DNA of 64,000 nt from Stenotrophomonas oahuensis (GCF_031834595.1 NZ_CP115541.1:2102501-2166500), one strand, 5' to 3'; shown: positions 52,933 through 62,502, counted from the first letter of the stretch. Notes: generated by a model not told the origin, from the letters alone. Translations and numbers: made by a program.

Positions 52933-53644
52933 GTCACGACCGTTGGTCGTGACGGCCCTCGCGCTGACCCTCACCGCCCTGACCACCACCGCCCACGCCC
53001 AACCGGTCCAGATCGCCCTGGTCCGCACCGCCGAACAAGCCGGCCTGGTCGACATCACCACGCTGTCCCCCAACATCCAGCTCGACATGCGCTACGCCGG
53101 CAGCAACAACTTCACCGGCCGCAGCGTGCCCGGCTACGAATCCCCCAAGTGCCTGCTGCTAGCCCAAGCCGCCAGCGCACTGGCCCAGGTCGAAGCCGAC
53201 CTGCGCAGCGAAGGCCTCGGCCTGAAGCTCTTCGACTGCTACCGCCCGGCGCAATCCGTGCAGGCCTTCGTGGACTGGGCCAACGACCCCACCGAGCTCT
53301 CGCGCAAAACCATCCAGTACCCCGGCATCGACAAACCGCAGCTGCTGGGCGGCTACATCGCCGAAACCTCCGGCCACAGCCGCGGGGCCACCGTGGATCT
53401 GGGCCTGGTGGACTGCCGCAGCGGCACCTGCACCGATGTGGATATGGGCACCGACTTCGACTACTTCGGCCCCGAAGCCCACACCGACACCGCGCAGATC
53501 ACCCCCGACCAGTACAACAACCGCCAGCGGCTGGTGCGCGCCATGCAGGCGCAGGGCTTCAAGAACTACCCGCTGGAATGGTGGCACTACACCCTGGACC
53601 CCGAGCCCGACCCGAAAACCGCCTACGACGTCCCCGTGCGCTGA
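52883..53644 (+). CDS. VanX-type D-alanyl-D-alanine dipeptidase
   Basis: A M15-family zinc dipeptidase. The motifs SGHSRGATVDLGL (zinc His and Asp) and PLEWWHY (second His and Glu) are present, with the family N-terminal LVDITTLSPNIQLDMRYAGSNNFTG. VanX relatives cut D-Ala-D-Ala; in non-resistant Gram-negatives they use it as a nutrient. The start is uncertain. ATG at 52883 overlaps the S12 gene and gives 253 residues with a signal peptide whose basic part (GRSRPLVVT) is encoded by the REP at 52928-52953. GTG at 52949 or TTG at 52943 inside the REP would give a shorter leader. Confidence 0.87.
   Translation: MTIRTCISPAQAVAPGRSRPLVVTALALTLTALTTTAHAQPVQIALVRTAEQAGLVDITTLSPNIQLDMRYAGSNNFTGRSVPGYESPKCLLLAQAASALAQVEADLRSEGLGLKLFDCYRPAQSVQAFVDWANDPTELSRKTIQYPGIDKPQLLGGYIAETSGHSRGATVDLGLVDCRSGTCTDVDMGTDFDYFGPEAHTDTAQITPDQYNNRQRLVRAMQAQGFKNYPLEWWHYTLDPEPDPKTAYDVPVR
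52928..52953 (+). repeat. GTAG-type REP joining the S12 and VanX genes
   Basis: GGTAGGTCACGACCGTTGGT and its arm. TAG ends the S12 gene in one frame; in another frame the REP encodes part of the VanX leader. Confidence 0.9.
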
Positions 53645-53690
53645 TCGCTGCCCCGTACAATGGCGGCGGACGCCATTCGCCCGGAACGCA

Positions 53691-54068
53691 ATGAATCTGC
53701 CGCTGCACTTTGGACTGCTGGGAACCCTGGAAGCCGGTCTTATCGCTCTGCTCGTTGGACTGCTGGTCTACAGCCTGTGGCAGCGCCTGTGCCGCTGGGC
53801 TGGCTGGTCGATGGGCCATGCGATTGGCTGGGCCTGCTTCATCTCGGTGATCATCAGCGCCGGCATCGACGCCTGGAAACTGTTCTACATGGGCATCGTG
53901 CGGCTGGAGTCGCCGTTCTACGCGCGCATGTACCTGGCCACCATCCACGATCCCAACGAACTGGGCTCGCGCGTGGTCATTGAAGTGGCCGGTGCACTCG
54001 CCGGTGTGGCACTCGGCTGGGTGATATTCAGTTCCCGGTCAGCCGAAAAAACTGAGACCTCGAACTGA
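53691..54068 (+). CDS. Small membrane protein of unknown function
   Basis: A 125-residue inner membrane protein with three helices (about 9-28, 42-65, 95-118) and a Ser/Lys-rich C-terminus. I do not recognise it. GGAACG precedes the ATG. It lies 46 bp after the VanX gene and may be in the same transcript. Confidence 0.72.
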   Translation: MNLPLHFGLLGTLEAGLIALLVGLLVYSLWQRLCRWAGWSMGHAIGWACFISVIISAGIDAWKLFYMGIVRLESPFYARMYLATIHDPNELGSRVVIEVAGALAGVALGWVIFSSRSAEKTETSN

Positions 54069-54290
54069 TTTTCCGTTCGGTGCGCGTTAAACGCAGGCGC
54101 GCTGAATGCGCACATTACCGACCTGTCACCTGCGCGTAACCGAGCCGGTAATGCACGCATCTGCGTAAGTGGTTAAGACCGCGTTCGCACGCCGGTTGCA
54201 GCCCAAGATCGATTCACAAACGCGGTGGCAGGGTAGGTGCCGTACGGAAACAACGACCCGTGCAATACCCCTTTGACGGAGACCACCCCA

Positions 54291-54710
54291 ATGACGAATC
54301 GCAACCGCAAGCCCCTGATCGCCCTGTTGATCGCCGCCGGCAGTGTGATGGCCATTCCGGCAATGGCGCAGACCGCGCAGCAGAGCGCCGCGCAGGCCCA
54401 GCAGCAGGCCGCCCAGGCGCAGCAGGCCGCCGGTGCCGCCGGCCAGGCCGCTGACAATGCCAGCGGTGCACCCGCCGCAGCATCGGCACAGGCCGGCGGT
54501 GGCGGTGGCGGTCAGACCTGGGCCAGCGTCGACACCGACGGCAACGGCACCATCAGCAAGTCCGAAGCCCAGGTCAACGCCGGCCTCGCCCAGGTCTTCG
54601 ACCAGGCCGACACCAACAAGGACGGCGAGCTCACCCCGGATGAATACAAGGCCTACGTCGCCGCCCAGCAGACCGGTGCCGCCAACGGCGGCAACGCCCC
54701 GGGCCGGTAA
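54291..54710 (+). CDS. Secreted EF-hand calcium-binding protein
   Basis: A 139-residue protein with a signal peptide (to about residue 27), an Ala/Gln-rich low-complexity stretch (about 28-75), a Gly run, and two EF-hand loops: DTDGNGTISKSE and DTNKDGELTPDE, each with Asp/Asn at positions 1, 3, 5 and Glu at 12. It should bind calcium in the periplasm or outside. GGAGA lies 9 nt before the ATG. The gap 54069-54290 upstream holds no other gene. Confidence 0.85.
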   Translation: MTNRNRKPLIALLIAAGSVMAIPAMAQTAQQSAAQAQQQAAQAQQAAGAAGQAADNASGAPAAASAQAGGGGGGQTWASVDTDGNGTISKSEAQVNAGLAQVFDQADTNKDGELTPDEYKAYVAAQQTGAANGGNAPGR

Positions 54711-54732
54711 CATCCGACCGTTGGTCGGATGA
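54706..54732 (+). repeat. GTAA-type REP variant at the end of the EF-hand gene
   Basis: GGTAACATCCGACCGTTGGT and its arm. The expected GTAG is GTAA here, and TAA is the stop codon of the EF-hand gene. Confidence 0.82.
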
Positions 54733-54798
54733 CTTTGACGCAACACCAAGCGCAGAAGGGCCCAACACCGCTGGACAACGGTGAAAGGCAGTGAGGGG

Positions 54799-54828
54799 GG
54801 AAGGGCGGCTTCGGCCGCCCTTCCTTTT
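54799..54828 (+). terminator. Terminator of the EF-hand gene
   Basis: GGAAGGGCGGC pairs with GCCGCCCTTCC around a short loop, followed by TTTT. Confidence 0.85.
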
Positions 54829-54852
54829 GCGCGGTCGCGGTATCCTTCCCCC

Positions 54853-55602
54853 ATGATGACCTCCCAACCCACGCCCACCGGCCACATCGGCCTGGTCGGC
54901 TTCGACGGTGACGACACGCTCTGGAAGAGCGAGGACTACTACCAGAAAGCCGAACAGGACTACCTCGACATCCTGTCGCGCTATATCGACGTGCACGACA
55001 CCGCCACCGCCCGGCACCTGCTGGAAGTGCAGCAGCGCAACCTCGCCGTGTTCGGCTACGGCGTAAAGGGCATGACCCTGTCCATGCTCGAAGCCGCCAT
55101 CGACATCAGCCAGCAGATGATCACCGCGCGTGACCTTCAGCAGATCCTCGACATCGGCCACGACACCCTGCGCCACCCGGTCGAACTCATCGACGGCGTG
55201 CGCGAATCGGTTGCCGCCATCGCCAACGACTACCCCGTGGTGCTGATCACCAAGGGCGACCTGTTCCACCAGGAAGCCAAGATCAAGGTCGCCAACCTGC
55301 GCGACCTGTTCCCGCGCATCGAGATCGTGTCCGAGAAGGATCCGGAAACCTACGCCCGCGTGCTGGAAGAATTCGACCTGCCCATGGACCGTTTCGTCAT
55401 GGTCGGCAATTCGCTGCGATCGGACATCGAGCCGGTCGTCACCCTCGGTGGCTGGGGCATCCACACCCCGTATGCCGTCACCTGGGCGCATGAAACCCAG
55501 CACGGTGTGGCCGTGGACGAGCCGCGCATGGTGGAAGCTCCCACCGCCTTCGATTGGCCGCAGGCATTGCGCGCCATCGAAGCCAAGGCCGCACAGGGCT
55601 GA
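54853..55602 (+). CDS. HAD-superfamily hydrolase
   Basis: A 249-residue phosphatase-like protein with the HAD motifs in order: GFDGDDTLW (nucleophile Asp in GDDTLW), VLITKGD (second motif), KDPETY region with catalytic Lys, and FVMVGNSLRSDIEPV (acidic motif). The substrate is unknown. It overlaps the terminator region of the EF-hand gene and ends 4 bp before the next gene. Confidence 0.88.
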   Translation: MMTSQPTPTGHIGLVGFDGDDTLWKSEDYYQKAEQDYLDILSRYIDVHDTATARHLLEVQQRNLAVFGYGVKGMTLSMLEAAIDISQQMITARDLQQILDIGHDTLRHPVELIDGVRESVAAIANDYPVVLITKGDLFHQEAKIKVANLRDLFPRIEIVSEKDPETYARVLEEFDLPMDRFVMVGNSLRSDIEPVVTLGGWGIHTPYAVTWAHETQHGVAVDEPRMVEAPTAFDWPQALRAIEAKAAQG

Positions 55603-55606
55603 GCCG

Positions 55607-56146
55607 GTGAAGCGCCTGTGCCTGCTGCTGGTGTTGTGGCTGGGGCTGCCATGGGCCGCCCTGGCCCAGCAGACGGCCGAGAAGTCCGACACCTACCAGG
55701 TGCACACCGGCGATGCCTGGGTGGACGCGCAGCTGCAGGACATCAACCATTACGCCGAGCGTTTCCCCGACAGCTTCCTCGACGAAGTTGCGCGCTATGC
55801 CGGCGTGTCGCGCGGTTACATCGCCGCGCTGATGTACACCCACGGCTGGCACGCCGGTGACATCTATTTCGCGTGCTTCTGGGGCAAGGTCACCGAGCAT
55901 TCCTGCCGCGACTGCGTTCGCGCCTTCAGCCGCCACGTGCCGGAAGAGGGCGGGTTCGTGCAGTGGTCGGATGTGGTGAACGACGACCTCGGCACCGAGC
56001 CCACCAACCTGCACTGGCGCGCGCTGCGCCACGCCATTGTGGCCAGCCATGATCACTGGGATCGCCCGGTGGAGCTGGATGCCACGTTGAAGCGGCAATT
56101 GGGCGATCGTGCGCAGCGGGATAAGCGGGCGCGGGCCGACCGTTGA
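55607..56146 (+). CDS. Secreted protein of unknown function
   Basis: A 179-residue protein with a signal peptide (MKRLCLLLVLWLGLPWAALA, starting at GTG) and a mature domain with three Cys (FACFWGK and HSCRDCVR) and several His/Trp residues. I do not recognise the family. GTG at 55607 is the only start that gives the signal peptide. It follows the HAD gene closely and is probably cotranscribed. Confidence 0.75.
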   Translation: MKRLCLLLVLWLGLPWAALAQQTAEKSDTYQVHTGDAWVDAQLQDINHYAERFPDSFLDEVARYAGVSRGYIAALMYTHGWHAGDIYFACFWGKVTEHSCRDCVRAFSRHVPEEGGFVQWSDVVNDDLGTEPTNLHWRALRHAIVASHDHWDRPVELDATLKRQLGDRAQRDKRARADR

Positions 56147-56154
56147 TTCTCCTG

Positions 56155-56292
56155 TGACGGGCATGGCCCGTCACTACACGGATGGTTGGCCTGTAGTGAC
56201 ACGCCATGCGTGTCATCGCGGTGCCGGCCCCGCGCGACGCCCCATTCATGGCCCCGCCAAACATCCCGATGACGCGCATGGCGCGTCACTAC
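56155..56292. repeat. Cluster of three GTAG-type REPs
   Basis: REPs of the ACGCGCCATGCGCGT/ACACGCCATGCGTGT class at 56155-56177 (minus), 56193-56218 (plus) and 56268-56292 (minus). They fill the gap before the HglS gene. Confidence 0.83.
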
Positions 56293-56344
56293 GCGGTGCG
56301 CGACAATGGCGCAAATCCCCCCGCGCCCTGTCTCCGAGTACGCA

Positions 56345-57709
56345 ATGAGCACCACTGCCTTCGTTTCGCCCGACGACATCCGCACCCTGTTCGCGCAGGC
56401 CATGTCCAGCATGTACCGCACCGAGGTGCCGCTGTACGGCACACTGGTGGACCTGGTCGCTGAAATCAACGACGCCGTCCTTACCGACAACCCGGCCCTG
56501 GCCGACCAGCTCGACCGCAACGACGAGCGCGCCCGCCTCGCCCAGGAACGCCACGGTGCGATCCGCGTCGGCACCGCCGCTGAACTGGCCACCCTCGGCC
56601 GCCTGTTCGCGGTGATGGGCATGCACCCGGTGGGGTACTACGACCTGTCCGTGGCCGGCGTGCCGGTGCACTCCACCGCGTTCCGCCCGCGCACCGCCGC
56701 TGCGCTTGCGCACAACCCGTTCCGTGTGTTCACCTCGCTGCTGCGGCTGGAACTGATTGAGGACCCCGCCTTACGCGAGCAGGCCGCGCAGATCCTCGCG
56801 CGCCGCCACATCTTCACCGACGAATGCCTGCACCTCATCGCCCAGGCCGAGCGTGATGGCGGCCTGGAAGAAACCGAAGCGCGCCGTTTCGTGCTGGCCG
56901 CGCTGGAAACCTTCCGCTGGCACAGCGACGCCACCGTGTCGCTGGACACCTACCACGCACTGAGCAAGGCCCATCGCCTCATCGCCGACGTGGTCAGCTT
57001 CCGCGGCCCGCACATCAACCACCTCACCCCGCGCACGCTGGACATCGACGCCGCCCAGGCCGGCATGCTCGCGCGCGGTATCGACGCCAAGGCCGTGGTC
57101 GAAGGCCCACCGCCGCGCAAGTGCCCGATCCTGCTGCGCCAGACCAGCTTCAAGGCGCTGGAGGAAGAGGTGAACTTCCCCGAAGACGGCCGCAGCGATG
57201 TCGGCACCCACACCGCGCGTTTCGGCGAAATCGAGCAGCGCGGTCTGGCGCTGACCCCCAAGGGTCGCGCGCTGTACGACCAGCTGTTGAACCAGGCGCG
57301 TGATGCAGGTGGGGCGGGCAGCACCGGCGGTGACTACACCACGCGGTTGGCGAATGCGTTTGCGGCGTTCCCGGATGACCATGACACCCTGCGCCGTGAG
57401 GGCTTGGGGTATTACCGGTATGCACTGACCGAGGCCGGGCGTGCGGACAAGGCCGCGGTGGGTTATCTGCCGGCCGAAGCGTTGATTGCCGCCGGTCTGG
57501 CGACGGCCGACCCGATTGTGTATGAGGATTTCCTGCCGGTGAGTGCGGCGGGGATTTTCCAGTCCAACCTGGGCGGGGAAGAACAGCGCGCGTATGCCGC
57601 GCATGCCAACCGTGAGGCGTTTGAACAGGCGCTGGGGTTGAAGGTGGAGGATGAGTTCGGGATTTACCAGCGGTTGCAGGACGAATCGTTGGCCGCGTTG
57701 CGCGGTTGA
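56345..57709 (+). CDS. hglS: 2-oxoadipate dioxygenase/decarboxylase (HglS/YdcJ family)
   Basis: A 454-residue iron enzyme of the DUF1338 family, which converts 2-oxoadipate to D-2-hydroxyglutarate in bacterial lysine catabolism. The three metal ligands described for HglS occur at matching positions: His70 in QERHGAIR, His226 in HINHLTPRTLD and Glu295 in RFGEIEQRG. YYDLSVAGVPVHSTAFRP and KCPILLRQTSFKALEEEVNFP are further family segments. The rest of the lysine pathway is not in the window; the next gene is convergent. Confidence 0.88.
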   Translation: MSTTAFVSPDDIRTLFAQAMSSMYRTEVPLYGTLVDLVAEINDAVLTDNPALADQLDRNDERARLAQERHGAIRVGTAAELATLGRLFAVMGMHPVGYYDLSVAGVPVHSTAFRPRTAAALAHNPFRVFTSLLRLELIEDPALREQAAQILARRHIFTDECLHLIAQAERDGGLEETEARRFVLAALETFRWHSDATVSLDTYHALSKAHRLIADVVSFRGPHINHLTPRTLDIDAAQAGMLARGIDAKAVVEGPPPRKCPILLRQTSFKALEEEVNFPEDGRSDVGTHTARFGEIEQRGLALTPKGRALYDQLLNQARDAGGAGSTGGDYTTRLANAFAAFPDDHDTLRREGLGYYRYALTEAGRADKAAVGYLPAEALIAAGLATADPIVYEDFLPVSAAGIFQSNLGGEEQRAYAAHANREAFEQALGLKVEDEFGIYQRLQDESLAALRG

Positions 57710-57718
57710 ACCAACCCC

Positions 57719-57745
57719 GGTAGGTACCGACCGTTGGTCGGTACC
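57719..57745 (+). repeat. GTAG-type REP
   Basis: GGTAGGTACCGACCGTTGGT and its arm, between the convergent hglS and CoA-transferase genes. Confidence 0.85.
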
Positions 57746-57754
57746 GGGGCCACC

Positions 57755-59269
57755 TCACCCCTTCATCGTCCCCGTATCCAACCACCGCTGGTGCCACGAC
57801 AACGCCTCCGGCAACAGATGCGGCGTGTGCTTGCCGTAACTCTCACGGCTGGCACGCTCGAAGTAATCATTGATCTGGTCCCGGAACTCCGGGTGCACGC
57901 AGTTATCAATCACCACGCGCGCACGCTTGCGCGGGGTCAACCCACGCAGGTCCGCCAACCCCTGCTCGGTCACGATCACCGACACATCGTGCTCGGTGTG
58001 ATCCACATGGCTCACCATCGGCACAATCGCCGAGATGGTCCCGTTCTTCGCCGTGGACGGACTCAGGAACGCGGAAAGGAACCCGTTACGCGCGAAATCA
58101 CCCGAACCGCCAATGCCGTTCATGATCCGCGTGCCCATCACGTGGGTGGAATTCACGTTGCCGTAGATGTCCGCCTCGATCATCCCATTCATGCCGATGC
58201 AGCCCAGACGGCGCACCAGTTCCGGATGGTTCGAGATCTCCTGCGTACGCATGATGATGCGCTCGCGGTAGAAATCGATGTTCTCCTTGAACGTCTCATT
58301 CGCCTGCGGGCTCAGCGCAAACCCCGTGCACGAGGCGTAGCTCAGCACGCCGTCGCGCAGCAGGTCCAGCATGCCGTCCTGGATCACCTCGGTGAACGCG
58401 CTCAGGTCGCGGAAGCCGCTCTTGCCCAGCCCCGCCAGCACCGCGTTCGGAATATTGCCCACGCCGCTCTGCAGCGGCAGCAGGTTGGCCGGCAGGCGGC
58501 CGCGCGCCACTTCGTGCTTCAGGAACTCGATCAGGTGCCCGGCAATCAGCTCGCTGGTCGCATCAATCGGGCTGAACGGGCTGTTGCGGTCTGGGCCGTT
58601 GGTACGCACCACCGCCACAATCTTGTCCGGGTCGCAGCGCAGTGCCGTGTCGCCAATGCGGTCGTTCGCATGCACCAGCGGAATCGGCTTGCGGTACGGC
58701 GGCAGCGCCGTGCCGTAGTAGATGTCGTGCATGCCATCCACACCGGCCGGCTGCCACTCGTTGACCTCGACGATCACCTTCTTGGCCAGGTCCAGCCAGG
58801 TCTTGTTGTTGCCCACCGACGTGGAAGGCACCAGCGAGCCGTCTTCGCGGATGGCCGACACTTCCACCACCGCCGTGTCGATATCGCCGTAGAAGCCGAA
58901 CCACACATGCTGGGCCACGTGGCTCAGGTGGATGTCGATGTAATCCAGCTTGCCCTCGTTGATGCGGTTGCGCGCATCCGGGTCGCTCTGGAACGGCATG
59001 CGCATCGCGATGCCATCGGCCTTGGCCAGCGCGCCGTCCAGTTCCGGGGCGGTCGAAGCGCCCGTCATCAGGCTGATCTGGAAGGGCTGGTTCTGCGCGT
59101 GGAAGGCTTCAATGCGCTCGGCCAGCGCCACCGGCACCGCTTTCGGATAACCCGAACCGGTAAAGCCACTCATGGCGACGGTTTCACCTGGCTGAATCAG
59201 TGCAGCGGCAGCTTCGGCAGAAACCACCCGGTCGCGCAGACGCGCGTTGGCAATGCGATCAACAGACAT
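57755..59269 (-). CDS. Acetyl-CoA hydrolase / CoA-transferase family protein
   Basis: A 504-residue class I CoA-transferase-like enzyme (Ach1/Cat1 type; succinate:acetate or propionyl-CoA:succinate CoA-transferase). Motifs: [21 protein letters not shown], the [18 protein letters not shown] segment, [20 protein letters not shown] and the active-site Glu region in [18 protein letters not shown]. It may shuttle CoA between acids and remove acetyl-Co[16 protein letters not shown] gives a natural start at 59269; an ATG at 59299 is possible. Confidence 0.88.
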   Translation of the reverse strand: MSVDRIANARLRDRVVSAEAAAALIQPGETVAMSGFTGSGYPKAVPVALAERIEAFHAQNQPFQISLMTGASTAPELDGALAKADGIAMRMPFQSDPDARNRINEGKLDYIDIHLSHVAQHVWFGFYGDIDTAVVEVSAIREDGSLVPSTSVGNNKTWLDLAKKVIVEVNEWQPAGVDGMHDIYYGTALPPYRKPIPLVHANDRIGDTALRCDPDKIVAVVRTNGPDRNSPFSPIDATSELIAGHLIEFLKHEVARGRLPANLLPLQSGVGNIPNAVLAGLGKSGFRDLSAFTEVIQDGMLDLLRDGVLSYASCTGFALSPQANETFKENIDFYRERIIMRTQEISNHPELVRRLGCIGMNGMIEADIYGNVNSTHVMGTRIMNGIGGSGDFARNGFLSAFLSPSTAKNGTISAIVPMVSHVDHTEHDVSVIVTEQGLADLRGLTPRKRARVVIDNCVHPEFRDQINDYFERASRESYGKHTPHLLPEALSWHQRWLDTGTMKG

Positions 59270-59399
59270 GGCAACAGCAGCTGTGTAGGGGACCTTCATT
59301 ATCGGCCATACCCGACACCCCCTGTCGTTCGACCAAGGTGTTATGCCGAACACAGGAAATAACCGGCCGTATTCAGCTTCCAGAAAGCTTCTGTACCCA

Positions 59400-59518
59400 C
59401 CAGTATTGTTTTGCAGTGCAGCGTGCAACTTGTTTCCGGAGCCTAGATGATCGCCCTGCATCCCGACGTGGGGGAGGGAGCAGAGCCCGCTGGCAGTTCG
59501 CTGCAAGCGGGCTTTTTT
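59400..59518 (+). ncRNA. Candidate small RNA ended by an orphan terminator
   Basis: There is no gene on the plus strand between 57710 and 59562, yet a strong terminator lies at 59484-59518. A transcript from about 59400 or a little earlier would give an RNA of 100-150 nt containing GGGGGAGGGAG and a CCCGAC stretch. Promoter not clear. A glnE leader is the alternative, but the terminator would then block glnE. Confidence 0.3.
59484..59518 (+). terminator. Terminator upstream of glnE
   Basis: AGCCCGCT (59484-59491) pairs with AGCGGGCT (59506-59513) with an inner imperfect stem, followed by TTTTTT. No coding sequence precedes it on this strand. Confidence 0.8.
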
Positions 59519-59562
59519 ATGCGCGCAATTCGGGAATCGCGCGACCCGGTCATAATCCCCCC

Positions 59563-62388
59563 ATGCCAATCCCCGCCAACGCCGTCCCCGCCGCCCTTGT
59601 CCCCCTGGTAGACCGCGCCTTGGCGCGCCTGGCTCTCAGCCTGGCCGACACGCCCCACTGGCCCCCCACCGAGCCGGTGCTCGACCAACTCCGCGAACTC
59701 GCCCTCGCCAGCGACTTCGCCATCGACACCCTGTGCCGCCAGCCCGCACTGCTGTCGCAATTGACCCAAAACGACTGCCCGCCGATCCCGCTTCCGGAAC
59801 TCGATCCCGAGCACCCCAGCGACTGGCCGGTCCGTCTGCGCCGTTACCGCACCGCCGCCTCCACCCGCCTCATCTGGCGTGACCTGAACGGGCTGGACGA
59901 CGTCCCCGCCACCCTGCGCGGTGCCACCGCCCTGGCCGAAGACTGCCTCGGCCTCGCCCTGGCCGCGCTGGAGAAGGAATTCGCCACCCGCCACGGCACC
60001 GTGCGTGCCACCGCCGACGGCAGCGAACAGCGCCTGGTCGTGTTCGGGCTGGGCAAGCTAGGCGGCGGCGAACTCAACTTCAGCTCCGACGTCGACCTGG
60101 TCTACGCCTACCCACAGGGCGGCGAATCCGACGGCCCGCGCCCGCTGGCCGCCGAGGAATACTTCGCCCGCCTCGGCCAGCGCCTGGCCAAGCTGCTCGA
60201 CGAAACCACCGTGGACGGCTTCAGCCACCGCGTGGACCTGCGCCTGCGCCCGTTCGGCAACGCCGGCCGCGTGGCGCTGTCGTTCGCCGGCATGGACAAC
60301 TACTTCCAGCGCGAAGGCCGCGACTGGGAGCGCTACGCCTGGCTCAAGGCCCGCGCCGTGGCCGGTGACATCCCCGCCGGCGAAGCCTGGCTGCAGACCC
60401 TGCGCCCGTTCGTGTACCGCCGCTACCTCGATTTCACCGCGCTGGACGGCCTGCGTGAAATGAAAGCCGCCATCACCGCCGAAGTCGCGCGCAAGGACAT
60501 GTTCGACGACATCAAGCGTGGCCCCGGCGGTATCCGCGAAATCGAATTCCTCACCCAGGCCCTGCAGCTCATCCGCGGCGGCCGCGAGGCCACCCTGCGC
60601 GAGCGCCGCCTGCTGTACGCGCTGCCCGCCCTGGTCGCGTGTGGCCAGATGGACCCGCAGGACGGGGCCGACCTGCTGCACGCCTACGACTTCCTGCGCC
60701 GGCTGGAAAACCGCCTGCAGATGCTGCGCGACGCCCAGACCCACGCCCTGCCCAGCGATCCCACCGACCGCCTGCGTCTGGCCTGCACGCTCGGCTACGC
60801 TGATTGGGATGCGCTGGTTGCCGCACTCGACGTGCAGCGCAACCGCGTCAGCACCGAGTTCGCCGCATTGCTCGCCCCACGCGCCGGCCAGGCCGCCCCC
60901 GACGCGCTTTCGAACTACTGGCGCGGCCTGCCCGAAGGCAGCAGTGCCGAGGTGCTGGCCGAGGCCGGCTTCAGTGATGCGCACGGGGCCGACCAGTCGC
61001 TGCGTGATTTCGCCCAGTCGCTCGGCGTGAAGTCGCTCTCTGACGCCGCGCGGGCGCGCCTGGACCGCGTGCTGCCCGCGCTGCTGCACGCCGCCACCCG
61101 CTCACCGCAGCCCGACGCCGCGCTCAAGCGCGTGCTCGGCCTGCTGCAGGCTGTTCTGCGCCGCACCAGCTACCTCGCCCTGCTGGACGAACAGCCCAGC
61201 GCGCTCGCCCGCCTTGTCGACGTGCTCGCCCGCAGTGCACTGCTGGCCGAACGTCTCGCCGCGTATCCGCTGCTGCTGGACGAACTGCTCGACATCCGCG
61301 TGTCCGGCCCGATGCCGGACGAAGCCGCCATGCAGGCCGAGTGCAACGCCGCGCTCAACGTCGACGACCCTGAGGCCGCGCTGCGCCTGCTCAACGAAAC
61401 CCGCCTCGCGCTCAGCTTCCGCATGGCTCTGGCCGCACTGGATGGCCGCCAGCGCGCCGTCGACAGCACCCGTCAGCTCGCCCAGCTTGCGCAGGCCGTG
61501 GTCGTCACCGCGCTGCAGATGGCCGAGGCCGACATGCAGCAGGCGCACGGCATCATTCCCGGCGGCCGCTTCGCCATCATCGGCTACGGCAGCCTGGGTG
61601 GGCTTGAGCTCGGCTTCGGTTCCGACCTCGACCTCGTGTTCCTGCACGACCACCCCAGCGACCAGGACAGCAGCGACGGCAAGCGCCCGCTTGACCCCGG
61701 CCGCTGGTACGCGCGCCTCGCCCAGAAGGTGATGGCCCTGCTCGGCGCCGTCACCGCCGCCGGCCGCCTGTACGACATCGACGTGCGCCTGCGCCCGGAT
61801 GGCGGCAAGGGCTCGCTCGTCTCCTCGCTGGCCAGCTACACCGAATACCAGCGCGAGCGCGCGTGGACCTGGGAACACCAGGCCCTCGTGCGCGCACGCG
61901 GCATTGCCGGCGATGAAAGCCTGCTGGCTGATTTCGAACGCGTGCGCGCGCAGACCCTCGGCCGCGTGCGCGATCGCGAGGTGTTGTTTGCGGATGTGCT
62001 GAAGATGCGCGCCCGCATGCGTACTGAGCTGGACCGCAGTGATGCGGGTCGTCTGGATCTGAAGCAGGGGCCAGGCGGGGTAGTGGACCTCGAGTTCCTG
62101 CTGCAAACCGGCGTGCTGGACAGCGCCGCAGAACACCCGCAGGTGCTGGGGCCGCGTGACACGCCCAGCTTGATTGATGCGCTGGCGGAGATGGCGTGGC
62201 TGCCGGGTGGCACGCGCGATGGATTGCATGAAGCGCATGCCGCGCTGCTGGATGTGGGGTTGGCGTGCACGTTGGACAGAAGGCCGCGCATGGCCGTGCC
62301 GACGCCGGCATTGGAGGAGGCGCAGCGCGTGATCACCGCAGCGTGTGATGCTGCGGACCTCCCGTTCACCAGCTCCACGGCTGCATGA
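59563..62388 (+). CDS. glnE: Bifunctional glutamine synthetase adenylyltransferase/adenylyl-removing enzyme
   Basis: A 941-residue enzyme that adenylylates and deadenylylates glutamine synthetase in response to PII and nitrogen state. Both nucleotidyltransferase domains are visible: [22 protein letters not shown] (about residues 158-180, deadenylylating half) and [23 protein letters not shown] (about 670-692, adenylylating half). The linking regulatory region is between. [15 protein letters not shown] and [15 protein letters not shown] follow each. The last part (about 870 on) uses a higher share of T/G-ending codons than the rest. Length is near the E. coli value (946). Confidence 0.96.
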   Translation: MPIPANAVPAALVPLVDRALARLALSLADTPHWPPTEPVLDQLRELALASDFAIDTLCRQPALLSQLTQNDCPPIPLPELDPEHPSDWPVRLRRYRTAASTRLIWRDLNGLDDVPATLRGATALAEDCLGLALAALEKEFATRHGTVRATADGSEQRLVVFGLGKLGGGELNFSSDVDLVYAYPQGGESDGPRPLAAEEYFARLGQRLAKLLDETTVDGFSHRVDLRLRPFGNAGRVALSFAGMDNYFQREGRDWERYAWLKARAVAGDIPAGEAWLQTLRPFVYRRYLDFTALDGLREMKAAITAEVARKDMFDDIKRGPGGIREIEFLTQALQLIRGGREATLRERRLLYALPALVACGQMDPQDGADLLHAYDFLRRLENRLQMLRDAQTHALPSDPTDRLRLACTLGYADWDALVAALDVQRNRVSTEFAALLAPRAGQAAPDALSNYWRGLPEGSSAEVLAEAGFSDAHGADQSLRDFAQSLGVKSLSDAARARLDRVLPALLHAATRSPQPDAALKRVLGLLQAVLRRTSYLALLDEQPSALARLVDVLARSALLAERLAAYPLLLDELLDIRVSGPMPDEAAMQAECNAALNVDDPEAALRLLNETRLALSFRMALAALDGRQRAVDSTRQLAQLAQAVVVTALQMAEADMQQAHGIIPGGRFAIIGYGSLGGLELGFGSDLDLVFLHDHPSDQDSSDGKRPLDPGRWYARLAQKVMALLGAVTAAGRLYDIDVRLRPDGGKGSLVSSLASYTEYQRERAWTWEHQALVRARGIAGDESLLADFERVRAQTLGRVRDREVLFADVLKMRARMRTELDRSDAGRLDLKQGPGGVVDLEFLLQTGVLDSAAEHPQVLGPRDTPSLIDALAEMAWLPGGTRDGLHEAHAALLDVGLACTLDRRPRMAVPTPALEEAQRVITAACDAADLPFTSSTAA

Positions 62389-62395
62389 CTGCTTT

Positions 62396-62490
62396 GGTGG
62401 GATCGGTCGACAGACGATCGCCGATAACGCCCGATCGGCGCTTTAACGCATGGACCCCACCGGGCAAACGCTTTCAACGGCGGCCACGCG
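62396..62490 (-). repeat. Partial copy of the 145-bp element
   Basis: On the minus strand the terminal half ...CGTTATCGGCGATCGTCTGTCGACCGATCCCACC is present, but the other end is lost. It lies next to a fuller copy at 62503; together they fill the 62389-62710 gap. Confidence 0.7.
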
Positions 62491-62502
62491 TCTTGCTGCA
62501 CT

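Noticed and set aside
59490..59506. Sigma-54-like TGGCAG...TGCAAG before glnE
   Set aside because: The GG to GC spacing is one base short and the sequence is part of a terminator hairpin.
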